Below are positions 1 to 11,000 of a stretch of DNA of 64,000 nucleotides, in pieces (within the stretch, counting starts at the first letter, position 1; each line of letters opens with the position of its first letter). The stretch spans positions 108,734,643-108,798,642 of the forward strand of contig NC_062220.1 in the NCBI RefSeq assembly GCF_902686445.1, in the 5' to 3' direction. Under the pieces are notes generated by a model. The model worked only from the letters and a program-made list of their open reading frames with translations. It did no database searches and was not told where the DNA came from. The DNA is from Sciurus carolinensis. Lineage: Eukaryota > Chordata > Mammalia > Rodentia > Sciuridae. Made by a program: the position numbers and the translations under genes.

Positions 1-23
1 TCATGAATTCTGTAAGTAGTTAT

Positions 24-337
24 AGTTGGCCCTCTGTACCTGTGGGCTCTACATCCATGGATTCAACCAACTGGGGACTGAAAATATTGAAAACAAATTT
101 GCATCTGTACTGAACATACACAGACTTTTGTTCATACCACTGTTCTCTAAGCAGTACAATACAACTGTTTGCATAGCATGGTATTATGAGTAATCTACAG
201 ATGATTTAAAGTATACAGAAGGATGTGGATTGGTCATAGGCAAATCCTACCCCATTTTACATAAGGGACTTGAGCATCTGGGGATTTTGGTATGGTGGGG
301 CACTGGAACTAAAGCCCCATGGATCCAAAGAGTGACT
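24..337 (+). mobile_element. Tigger-type non-autonomous DNA transposon, copy 1
   Basis: Both ends show the degenerate inverted termini of Tigger-derived MER elements (agttggccctctgta at one end; the complement of gatccaaagagtgact at the other), with TA at the borders as for mariner-type insertion. Internal words such as gatttaaagtata and ataagggacttgagcatc are typical of this family. It has no coding capacity. I cannot name the subfamily with certainty. The strand sign only shows orientation relative to copy 2. Confidence 0.75.
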
Positions 338-346
338 ATATTTGGG

Positions 347-2985
347 CTTCAGCATTGGCTAGGCAGTCTGTGACAAAAATGATCCTCTGTTGTATGGTCC
401 CAGATCACAAAAAGCTAATATTCTATTACAGGTGATAAGATACACACACAACTTTTGTGAAAAAAGTATGTGATTAAGTACAGTGGAATATACAAAAGGC
501 ACATTGCAAACCATAAAGCACAATTCAAATATGGATATTTAAAACAATTATTGACATTAAATTATATAAAACAAAGTTAGATAAAAGACAAATAGTGCCT
601 GCAAAGTAACTTACAATTTTGTAAGAAAATTATTCTAGCATAATAATACATTATCCAAAGACTTAATTTATAGTATGGTAAAGTCTTTGAAAATGTGAAA
701 TAAGATGTCTATGAATTTTATTCTGTGGTATGTATGTGTCATTTATTTTTAAGCAGAAAGTACTAAAAATATCTAGCAGCATTTAGAAAATATTTCACAC
801 TTGTTTTTATCATTCTATGAATTTAAAACTAAAAGTATTTAAAAATTAAAATATCCTACATTAATGAAGACCAAGTATCTAAATTTCCTACTTGAAATAA
901 AAGGACTACATACAGAAGGTAGCATTTTACTACATCATTTGGACCAGGGCAGCAAATGGAGTGTAACATGTCTATCCAGGAAAGAGCCACATCATGCAGG
1001 GACCGCTCCTCTTTGTCCCTGACAACTATGAAGTCCAATATAGTTGTGGCTATCGGACACATGTGCCAAATAACCCCTCCCCTGAGCTTTCTGCCAGCAT
1101 TCTTTCATCGCTAGTCATGGACACTCCCTGAAGCTCCAAGAGTGAACTCTGTCCCTAGCACAGACCAAACCTCACCCTGGCCGGAGACCCTGAGTCCCTG
1201 TTGCCCTGGCTGTGGTCTAGGCAGGGCTGGGGAAAGACCAATGTCCATATCTAACTTAGCCTGGCACAGAGGTGTGGCATTAGATCCTGGCCATAAAACT
1301 TCTATATCATCCTAATAAAGTACACTAAATGCTGACTGATGTAACTTTCATACGTTTATGAAGGAAAAGTTCTGGTAGGTGTTATTCTATGGTCTTGATT
1401 ACAGACCCCAGTGTGGATAAACCACACTGGACTACTTGTATACTTCTCCCAAAGTATGACAAGAACAAATAAATTTTTTGTGCAGAGGACTCGCATGCAT
1501 TTTTAATTATTATTTTTAAGTTACATTAAAAATAAATGATTATATAGGTGAATTGTTAAAGAAAAATTCAAATGTGCTCCCAAAACAGCCCAGAGGGGAT
1601 GCCACCCCACCTTGAGTCCTGAGCACAAAGGCCCAGCACGCCCCAATATTTCCTCACAGCCAAATCAGTCTCTGGCATCTTTGCAAACGACAAGAATTCT
1701 AGGCCTTCAGGACCAGAGGAACCATTTGAAAATCGTCTAAATCTTGTAGAAACTGTACCCTCCAATCCTGAGGCGGGAACTGTACCCTCCAATCCTAAGG
1801 CAGGAACATCACCTTCCTTCTCCTTCCTGTCCTCCAAGCTGAATCACAGGTCTTGCACCTGAAACACCAGAGTCCAGATGATTGCCATCCAGGACTGGTC
1901 CTAAGAAACACAGTAAACTTGGGGTCCTTGTTCCTTCAGAGTCGTTCTGCCTTCTGTGTGATGCTGTCTCTTATGTTACCTGCAGCTCATGAGATCATGT
2001 TCTCTCCTCCCTCTCAACTACCCTAACTGGCCTTTGGTACAGGATCTCCCAAGGTTCTTGTTCACCAGGTATAAATGACGGATAAGACTACACCTCCCCT
2101 GGGAGAGCTGTGAATTGAAAAGGAAATAGGGATTCATTTTTTCAAGTTCCAAACCCCCACACAGAACTAGGTAGCTGGATGGAAGAAATGGTGGCCTGTT
2201 TTGTTTTGTTTTCTTTTCTTTCTGGCTTTATTTTAACAGAAATACAGAAAGGTGGACCACTGGACAGGTGAGGTGAAATGGTCTTGTGAACCACTTGATT
2301 CAAGGCTTGTACCTCTGTCTCCTAGGAAATGATGTCCTTCAAGGCCAAACATCTTTCTTCTCAACCTATTAGGGAGTTATCTACAAGTTCAGCATCACTT
2401 GAGTGAATGACTACCAGGCCAGTTCTTGCTAAATTCAACCCTACTGAAATAGTTCTAAGGTAGATGGCTCAGCTGAATCACTGCTGAAATAAAGTCAGAA
2501 TGGGTTATTTTATTTTTTAAGCAAGCTTTATGCAGAATGGTCACCTTGAACTTACTTCCTTGAAGCACATAAAAGGACAGAGTTTAATGTAAAGAAAAAT
2601 TATCCTACTGCACAGCCCTGATTATGAAATGGTACCGCTCTCAAAACTGACATGTAAGACAATATTGCTCTCTCTCCTGGATCTTGAATATGAAATAGGA
2701 GGTGTGACTTAGGGGGAAATTCCACTTAGAAAGGGACAGAATAGCAGCATGACCTGACCCATCAGAGTCACAGCAGCAAAGCATCTCAGACCTGGCCAAG
2801 CACAATCTCTCAACACACCATCTGACAATTTACTGGTTCTTTCTAGTCTTCCTCACATTCAATTGGATGCTACAAGATGGGTGTGGGGGTCTAAAACATG
2901 AGTATTTTGAATGAACATGATACACACATGATTCATTGCTGTTTTCACTGCTTTTACAAACAGTTAACAAAAGCTTCTTGGATGA
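347..2985. other. Unique AT-rich intron sequence
   Basis: I see no gene, exon or repeat family I can name. The only local structure is a 27-bp direct duplication at 1,751-1,804. Short open frames here have no recognisable product. Confidence 0.6.
1751..1804. repeat. 27-bp direct tandem duplication
   Basis: Two head-to-tail 27-bp units begin aactgtaccctccaatcct and differ at two positions. In a minus-strand open frame (1,568-1,837) they give the repeated words GLEGTV, but I recognise no protein there. Confidence 0.85.
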
Positions 2986-2989
2986 TTCT

Positions 2990-3125
2990 TTTTCTTTTTT
3001 TCTTTTCTTTTCTTTTTTTTTTTTTAGATGAGGTTTCCTTATGTTACCCAGGCTGGTCTCAAACTTCTACCCTTCAGAGATCCTTCTACCTCAGCCTCTG
3101 AGGCACATGCTACTGCATCCAGCTG
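2990..3125 (-). mobile_element. B1/Alu-like SINE (7SL-derived), antisense
   Basis: A T-rich stretch (complement of the A tail) is followed by the complement of a 7SL-derived monomer, with acccaggctggtctcaaac and cctcagcctctgaggcac. The ID half found in other copies here is missing, so this is a free B1-like monomer or a truncated composite. Confidence 0.75.
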
Positions 3126-3384
3126 GGAAGATTATTTTCTAATGACATAAAATGTCTTCACTTCAGTTTACATCCATCGGAGAGCACAGAAAGGCAAAAC
3201 AACCCCAACTCAGAGTTACTTTCTCCTATCACACATTCTCAAAACAAGTCACTTCTGACAACAAATATGTTGCGGAAACACAGAAAGGGTCTTGTGTTTT
3301 CTCCTCTGCTCTCATACCAGAATCAACACAGAAGACTTCTGTGACCTTAAAAGATACTGAAATCTCTCCCCACCAGCAAGCAAT

Positions 3385-3850
3385 TCTGCAATGGACTCCA
3401 GTTGGGAGTCCTCAGATTCTACCTGGACACAGACTCAGATCCCATAAGGTTGAATCCCCAAAACTGCCCCCTTCCCAGGTGGGTTTGCCCTGCCTCTTCA
3501 CCAACTGATCAGTACTCAGGTGCCCACAACCTCCCTCAGGTTCAATTAATTTGTTTAAGTAACTCAGAGAACTCAGGGAAATCTTACATTTACCAACTTA
3601 TTATAAAGGATATTACAAAGATACCAATAAAGAAATACCTAGGGTAAGTTGTGGGAGAAGGGGTGCAGGGCTTCAAAGCTCTCTTCAGGGTGCCACCCTC
3701 CAGGAACCTCCCCATGCCCAGTTATCTAGGTGGCCCCTCACCATTCCCTGGGCTTTTGTGGAAAATGCTCTGTACAGGCCTGATTGCTAATGGCCTGGGA
3801 GGAGGAAGGAGCAGGCCTCTCTACTCAGATACTAGGCCTCTCCATTAGCA
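3385..3850 (-). mobile_element. Ancient LTR-like repeat, family not assigned
   Basis: Words such as ttataaaggatattacaaag, aactcagagaactcaggg and caccctccaggaacctcc resemble an old mammalian LTR or MER repeat in reverse orientation. No retroviral gene is visible. I recognise the pattern but cannot name the family. An open frame of 118 codons starting at 3,152 overlaps it and is not a gene candidate. Confidence 0.45.
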
Positions 3851-3858
3851 CTCCTTCC

Positions 3859-4224
3859 TACTGTAGTTTGGATCTTCCAAAGGCCAGGCGTTAGAGATTA
3901 TATCCCTCGAGTGGTGCTGCTGGGCTGTGGTCAGAACTGTAATTGGTAGAGCCTAGGGGGTGATTCAAAAGGGCATGCCCTCAACGGGGACTGTGGGACC
4001 ATGGTCTCCTCTTCTTTCTTCATGTTTCTGTCAGGGGCTGAGTGGCTTAAGTCTGTCACACTGCCCTGCTGGGATGTGCTTTCTTACTACATACCTATAA
4101 GCAATGAAGCCAAGCAAACATGGACTAAAACCTCCAGAACTATGGGCCAAAATAAACTTCTTGTTTTTATAAGTTGATTACTTCAGGCATTTGTTATGGC
4201 AACAGAAAGCTTACTAACACACCT
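3859..4224 (+). mobile_element. MaLR-type (ERVL-MaLR) solo LTR
   Basis: The order of motifs fits a mammalian MaLR LTR: a tgtagtttggat start, ccaagcaaacatggactaaa, a polyadenylation signal AATAAA at 4,151-4,156, then gttatggcaacagaaagc and cttactaacaca at the end. It is a solitary LTR with no internal genes, directly after another LTR-like repeat. Confidence 0.75.
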
Positions 4225-4425
4225 CCCTCCAGGATATGGGACAGGACTCCTCGGAATGAGGAGGGTTTTATGGTCTACTTTAAGACAAGAATTTCCTCAC
4301 AACCAGCAACAAAACATAAGGGCAAGGGAAGATTACAAGCTTCTATGACTCACCTTGGGAAAGAGAAATGCTAGTGTGTATGGCTTTCCTTGGGACAAGG
4401 ATTTTGAGGCAAAAATCATGGACAA

Positions 4426-4490
4426 AACCATATATATATATATATATATAATATATATATATATACACACACACATATGTATGTATATTA
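4426..4490. repeat. (TA)n/(CA)n/(TG) microsatellite
   Basis: Perfect TA dinucleotides run into CA repeats and then tatgtatgtata. The minus-strand open frame here is isoleucine/tyrosine filler. Confidence 0.95.
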
Positions 4491-6297
4491 TGATATACAT
4501 CATATCACAATCCATTTTAATATGATTTAATTTACTCCATTTTTATAAATATGTAAATGAGTAATTGAAATTTATAGAACTGGAAAACAATTTAATTGCA
4601 AGAAAAACTTTTAGTAAAAATTTTGAAAAGCCTCACATAGAACAATGGTGATAGCACAAAAATGTTGTGTAGCAATTCATTTACGTTTTTAAGAGACAGT
4701 TATTCTGTTTATCTCCAAAGCTAGCAATGTCTCTCAAAAATTCAATTAGAGGAAATTTTACTACCTTTGTCTCCTGGAAAATAATTTACATTTTCCAAGT
4801 TGATTATGGCAATATCCCAATGGCCTAAGACTTATAAAATATACTGGAATAAACTGGGTTGATTAAGACTCATTCTGAAAATGTCCTCTTTTTAAAAAAG
4901 TAAATAGTATTTTCTTATCCAAGTCTGCTTTCATACTTATCCAATACATTTAAATCAGGGAGCTTTTGAACCAATTTGTATTTCTCTCATCTTTTTGGGC
5001 TGCTCTGTGTCATACCCAGATTCATGATGTTCAAGGTCAGGATCTTTGTGAAACATGGAGAATAAGGGAGCAAGTGAGGGAGGCCTGGCCCAGAATCTGT
5101 TCAAAGGGAGACATGAGGATATGCAACTCAAAATGGAATCTTTGCAAAGGAAGGGAATGAGTGAAAACCAGCACAGAAAATAAACACAGAAAATCTGCTG
5201 CTGAATCTTAACCATGAAGCATTCCTGGAAATACCTTCTCATCATCGTTTCCACAAGTCATATGCCTGGAAAGATGAAAGTGATTCCATTTTTATATAAT
5301 GAATCACACCTTCAGTGAGGGCACAGCCAGGAATTCGGAAATGAGTTTCTAAATCCTTCAACAATAGATCATCTGAATTATAAAAAACAATTCAATGTCA
5401 CTCCCTTTAGTTGTATTTTTCTCAACATAACAAACTTTGTAAGGTCACTTCTCCAAGCAGGGCACACCCACATTTCTTTGTCTCCTCCTTTGTTCCTATG
5501 TGAAATCTTCCTTTCATTTTACTTATGCTTCTCAATGAACGTTCTAATTTATTTTTGTGTCCCGTGAGAAGAATCAATGAAAGTCAAATTCTAATAACGG
5601 ATTATATTATACATTCTTGATTTTAAGTGATCAATATCTTGAGCAATGATCAGCAGCTCAATGTCACCTGAATGGTAGAGGTCTAGGGAATGACTGCAAA
5701 TTAGGATATGTAAAATATACTGAAAGACACCAAGGAATGAATATGTCAGGCATCTTGTTTTCCTGTATACTACAGAGCTGTTTACTCCAGAAGCTCAAAG
5801 AAAAAATATACCCAACACTACTAGCTCATAATATTCCAGGGCGAAGGTGGAATGTTAACCTACTTTGCATTACCCACAGGAAACCAATGGTGATAGAGGA
5901 TTCTGGACACTTTTTCAGAAGCGAGCCGATTACAAAAGGCACACCCACATCAACCAATTAAGAATGATCATTCTTAAGTGACCCACACAGAACAATTCAA
6001 GCAAATCTACTATTGCCTTAAAACAGTTAAGATTCATTTAAAATATTATTTTAAACTAGTTATCGAGTTTTAGATACTTCTATAACAAGCTCCTCAGAGG
6101 TAAGGATAATGTCTCTGAATTACACTGAATTTTCAATACTTCATAAAGCACTGCATGGCATGGACAATACAAAGTGTACTTTCCACACTGCTGCATACTT
6201 ACATCACAGTAACAGGCATGGAGTAGGTAATCCATGTTTGATATATTGAAGAGCTGCCTTTTCAAAGTGACTATTTTAAATTCCTATAAACAATCTA
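4491..6297. other. Unique AT-rich intron sequence
   Basis: No gene or repeat recognised. Confidence 0.6.
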
Positions 6298-7215
6298 TGA
6301 GAGTTTCAACTGCTCCACAACCTTACTAACCTTTGTTATTTTTTTTTTATTAAAGTCATTTTAATGGGTTTACAAAGGTGCACTTCCTTAATCGCTAATG
6401 ATACCGAGCAATTTTCATGCGCTTACTAGCAATTTGGATATGTTTTTTGGGTGAGTATCTGTAGAAGTCCTTCAGCTGTTTTCTCATTGGTTTATCTTTT
6501 TACAATGGAGATTAAAAGAGTTTTTTTTATATTCCAGATACAGGTCCTTATCACATGTGCTAATAATTTAACCCATTTGGGGACCTATCTTTTTACCTTC
6601 TGGATGGCATTCTCTACAGCAAAAAGTTGTTAGTTTTTACGAGTTCCAATTTATCCCTGTTTTCATTAGTCAAGGTTGCTCTTGGCATCATTCTAAAAAG
6701 GCCTTCCCAGTCTAAATCACAAAGATTTATTCCTGTTTTCTTCTGAGAATTTCCTAATTTTATCTCTTAGATTATGGTCTATGGTCCATTTAAAGTTAAT
6801 TTTTCTGTTTATTTTCGATAGGGAACACAATTTTGTTTCTCTGAATGTGGATATATAGTTGCCTCAGCACCATCTGTTGCAAAGATTATTCTTGCCCAAT
6901 AAATATAAGGGTTTATTTTTGAACTCTCAATTATGTTCCATTGTCTCTGTCTGTCTCTATGTCTGGATATACATACTCTCTTGATTATTGTAGCTCTGTA
7001 TAAAGTTTTTTAATCAGGAAGTCTCAAACTTTGCTCTTTTCAAGATTATTTTCACAGTCTCTTGCATTTCCACATGACTTTTAGGATCATGATATCAAGC
7101 TCTGTGGAAGACTTCACTGCAGTTAATTTAAAGAATATTCTCAAATGTGTTATCAACTTTGTATAGCTCATTGTTTCTGTTTGGTGTCACCTTTATGATT
7201 TCCTTTTTTCAGTTT
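6298..7215 (-). mobile_element. Old L1 fragment (3' part), antisense
   Basis: The plus strand reads as the complement of L1 3' sequence: caactgctccacaaccttac, gagcaattttcatgcgctta, the long stretch around tggtctatggtccatttaaag, gcaccatctgttgcaaagat and ttgattattgtagctctgta. It is heavily diverged and full of stops, with no intact ORF2. It is in the same orientation as COBL. Confidence 0.8.
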
Positions 7216-8950
7216 TGATACTATCTTGTTTCCTGCACATGCAAAAAAAAATGTGGGGTTCAAAATTAAAACTACATAAGAAGTCTCACCCCTATTTTTA
7301 TGTTAGATATTCCTCCACAGACCCCTATCACTTCTTTCTTGTTTGTTCTGCTAAGGAAAGCAACTGAGTTTTTATTTCTATTTTTCCTTATTCCTTGCCC
7401 CCACAAAAGAAAATACACCATAGACAATTTCCATGTGCTGTTTTCATATGACAACAATTAACAGAAATCACTCTATGTTACCTAATCATGATTTTTCCTT
7501 TTCATTTTTATGACTGATGTAAAGTAATTTTAGAAGGTAAAATGAGACTGTGAACAATTTTTTGGTACAAAAGGATAGGGAAAGAAGCATATGAACGTTG
7601 GTGATTAAACTTGTAGTCCTGCCATTGAAGAATTAGATGTTATCTGTGTTAAATCACGTACTAACGCAAACCATATACGAAAATACATTATTCACTTACA
7701 ACAAATAGACAAACAAAAAATATCTCTAACATCTACTCAGGAACTTGAACCAAATAAAAAATTGGCCAAGCTTCACAGAAAATGCTAATAATACCCCCAT
7801 ACAACCCTGTATCATCTTCTTTCACCTTCTATTCCCTTCTTCCATCTTGTTTGAGGCAACCAAGTGACTCCTTCAACACTAATACTCTTCTAGATCTGAT
7901 GCTGAAACTACTGGTGCCTAGAATTTTCTAGAAAGTGGCCTGCTGGGTTCTTTTGAGTCCCTTGACCAAGAGGAACTGATCTCAATAACCCTTGGCCCTT
8001 TCAAAAGCATGTGGCTGCCATCTGACAATGTGGAGGAGGGGACTGTACCAGGCAAAAGCACCAACTCTTGGGAGGCTGAGCTCATTCTATTTTGCTTCCT
8101 CACAGTCTTGCTCAGACCTCAGCACAGTGCTTGACAAATGTGGTTGATTCACTGGTGTCTTACTCCTTGGGTAATGTATAAAAGTTCTACCTGTATTTTA
8201 AAAGCCATGCCCTATAATGTACTCTAATTTCTATGTATCCTTCCCCACTTAATTTAAAAGTACTTCATCAAGCTGTTAGCCAAATATATATTTCTTAAAA
8301 CTACTAATAAGAAACTAAATCACAGGGTTCTTGTGAAGCCTGAATTAATCTGAATATTTTATTCTATTTCTGACCCTGCTATTTAGAATATGTCAGATTC
8401 TTTTTCCTAAAAATAAATATTCAAAGTGCATAATGTAATTAGAAGAGGGATCATCCTTGCTACCTCATACAGCTGTTGTGAGAATAAAATGAGAAAATAT
8501 CTGTCAGATAGCCTGGGATACTGTGGGGTGCATGGTAACATTCAGTCATTCTGTGTGGACTTTCCCACATCATGTTCAGAGAAAGAATCAAAAAGTCACA
8601 CTGAGCCTTTCTTGTGTAGACTCTTTTTTTACAAGGTTATTATTGGACAGTCATGTGAAACAGCATCATCTACAATCAACTATTCATAGGTAGACCAGTT
8701 GCTTCATTCTCATGGCAAGTCCATTTACATAGAAGAAGCTCTTGATCTCTAAGGAGCTTGGAGTAGAACAGAAGTTTGGCCAAACAAGGGCTCACGCGTG
8801 AAAGAGAACAAACAAGAAGACTGAGCGTATTCTAGGAATGACTGGTGGATTTACTAAAGAAAATCCACTTGTTTAGATCCACTTCCTGCTGATAAGTACA
8901 AGGTTCTACAGGTCCTATGGTGTAGAAAAGGGGGAATGGCACTAAATCAT
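7216..8950. other. Unique intron sequence
   Basis: No exon or repeat that I can name. Short open frames have no recognisable product. Confidence 0.55.
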
Positions 8951-8954
8951 AGCT

Positions 8955-9040
8955 GCTGTGAACCAGGCACTTGATATAAGTCATCTCGTGACATTCTGAT
9001 CACTCATTGAGGTAGGAAGAACTATCCCTATGTAACCTCC
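8955..9040 (+). mobile_element. Possible MIR fragment
   Basis: The words accaggcacttgatataagt and gacattctgatcactcattg followed by aggtaggaagaactatcc follow the order of the MIR core (size-class words, then aggtag-ta-tatcc). It is short and diverged. Confidence 0.45.
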
Positions 9041-10745
9041 AGAGGTTGCCTCCCCTAGCCACAGACATTCAGCTGACCTGCCAAGACTGCAGCCCAGTCT
9101 CTGTTGTGTCTCTGGATCCCTGTAGAGAGGGAGAGGCCTCTCAGGGTGTGGCCACGATGTGAACAATGGCCTGGACCCCATGGTCAGCATGTGCAGCCAT
9201 CTCCCTCCAAGGGGCTGGTGGCTATTTTTGCTCCATGCTCTAACACACTCATGGTTAGAAAGCATTCTGAATCATGCTCTGAAAAGCTACGTAGCTTAGC
9301 TGAGACTCCAGGATTTCGGTCATGGCAACTGTGTACTGAGTTCCCAGCACAAAGCCAGGAGTGTTCCCAGGCAGCAAGCCCAAGACCCTTCCTTTAAATT
9401 GACTCTGCGTCATATCACCCTGGGTATTTTATCAGACAAGAACAAATTAGCATTCTCACTCTATATATACTTGAGGAGCAAACTAAATCAAGGATTGAAG
9501 GCAAGGCACAAAAGGACCGGCCATGAAATTCCCTGCAGGAGCCCCCTCCGGCCATTCTATTCCCAGGATCTTTTGAAAGCTAACTCCCAGTGCCACAAGC
9601 AAGTCATTGTGTGTCAGAAAAGGCCACTGTTGGGGCCTTTCAGCACACACAATAACTCGTAGGCAGGGTCCAATTTTAGAACTTGATGGAGAGCAATGAC
9701 TGCACCAACATGGGTCTGCGATTTTGTTTAGAAGCCAGACTCCCCAAGAAAAGCGATGCAGAAACTGGCAGCTGGCAGGACTGTTGCTGGGGGATCACTA
9801 TGCACTTTTAGTTACCCAGATGATCCTCCTGTGTGCACTCTTTGCAGCATGCAGATGGAGTTGCACGCGATCTTTACACAAGGATCCTTCAGGAGGCAGG
9901 GCCAGTTCCACCCTCGTTGTTGACTAGTGAGGAAAGGAAGCCCAGCCCAGAAGCTGTGTGACTTGATGAAGGTCTCCAACTGGTTAAGTGATGACAGGTA
10001 CTCTAATGAGAAGGTTTATTACTTCACTACACATTGTTAAACTCAAAAACATTTCCTGTCCAACAGCCTGCTTCCCTGAGTTATCACTACAGGTAAATTC
10101 CACTTTTTCTATACATGGGAATTTACCTACAGGGCAGAGTTAAGGTTTCCTTGACTAATTTTACTTGTTATTATATTGTATATGACACAGGTAAGATTTT
10201 CAAAGTGACTGAGAAATTCCAGAGGAGCAGAACCTAAACAAGTCCAGTAGAAGCTTAGTGTCTGGTGACACATGCCTTTCAGATATCTACAGCAAGTGGT
10301 CGCAATAAAGAGGAGAAGCACCACCAGATTCAACCCTCACATGTCCCAAGGTTAAAATGCCAATGTCCTGGAGGAACACACTGCGCAGGCCCTGGCAGTT
10401 AAGGGCATGGTAAGAAGGAAATATGTTGTTCAGCTGAAATATACTGCATTTATTTGCTAATTCAAAAATTACTTTCCCTAGAAATAATATGGCTGTTTTT
10501 GAAATACACTTTTTATAACTAGACGCAACACTTTGCTTAATTAAGATAAGAGCTACAATTTATTATCCTAAACAAACTGAGAGCTTGTAATTATTTGGAA
10601 GAGTACAAGTCTTCCCTTCAAAGTTAAAACCATATAGTATTTTTAAACGCCTAAAACAAATTATAAAATGGCTTTCATGGATCTTATTTATAGAACAATC
10701 AAATATCTAAAGTTGGCATTGAAAATGAAAACAGAGAAAGATTAT
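9041..10745. other. Unique intron sequence
   Basis: No gene or repeat recognised. Two overlapping open frames at 8,981-9,397 are on opposite strands and have no known product. Confidence 0.55.
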
Positions 10746-10747
10746 GG

Positions 10748-11000
10748 GATGTTTATTCGCTCACTTAGAAAACATTTGCTAATTCTTTTCTATGGTCCAG
10801 TCTCTGGAATAGACTTAGATAAGCACAAATAAAGATAACTGGTCCCATCCTGGGCAACTTGTAGGAAATGCATATAAACAAACGCACTGTGGAAAGGCTC
10901 AGGATAAATGCTCCCAGAGCTCAAGATAAGGGCCAGGATGCTTTCAACCTCAGGAAGAGAATGGTAGCCTCAGGACACTGCCAGCTGAGATAACGGGTGA
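10748..11000. mobile_element. Probable L2 fragment
   Basis: The stretch tgtttattcgctcacttaga, then tggtccagtctctggaatag and ataaagataactggtccc, keeps the order of the widespread mammalian L2 3' sequence. It is strongly diverged. Following words at about 10,900-11,000 may continue the same element. Confidence 0.45.

Noticed and set aside
1568..1837. A processed pseudogene on the minus strand
   Set aside because: The 89-codon frame with its repeated GLEGTV has no recognisable parent protein, poly(A) tail or target duplication.
3152..3508. A 118-codon open frame
   Set aside because: It runs into an LTR-like repeat and matches no protein I know.
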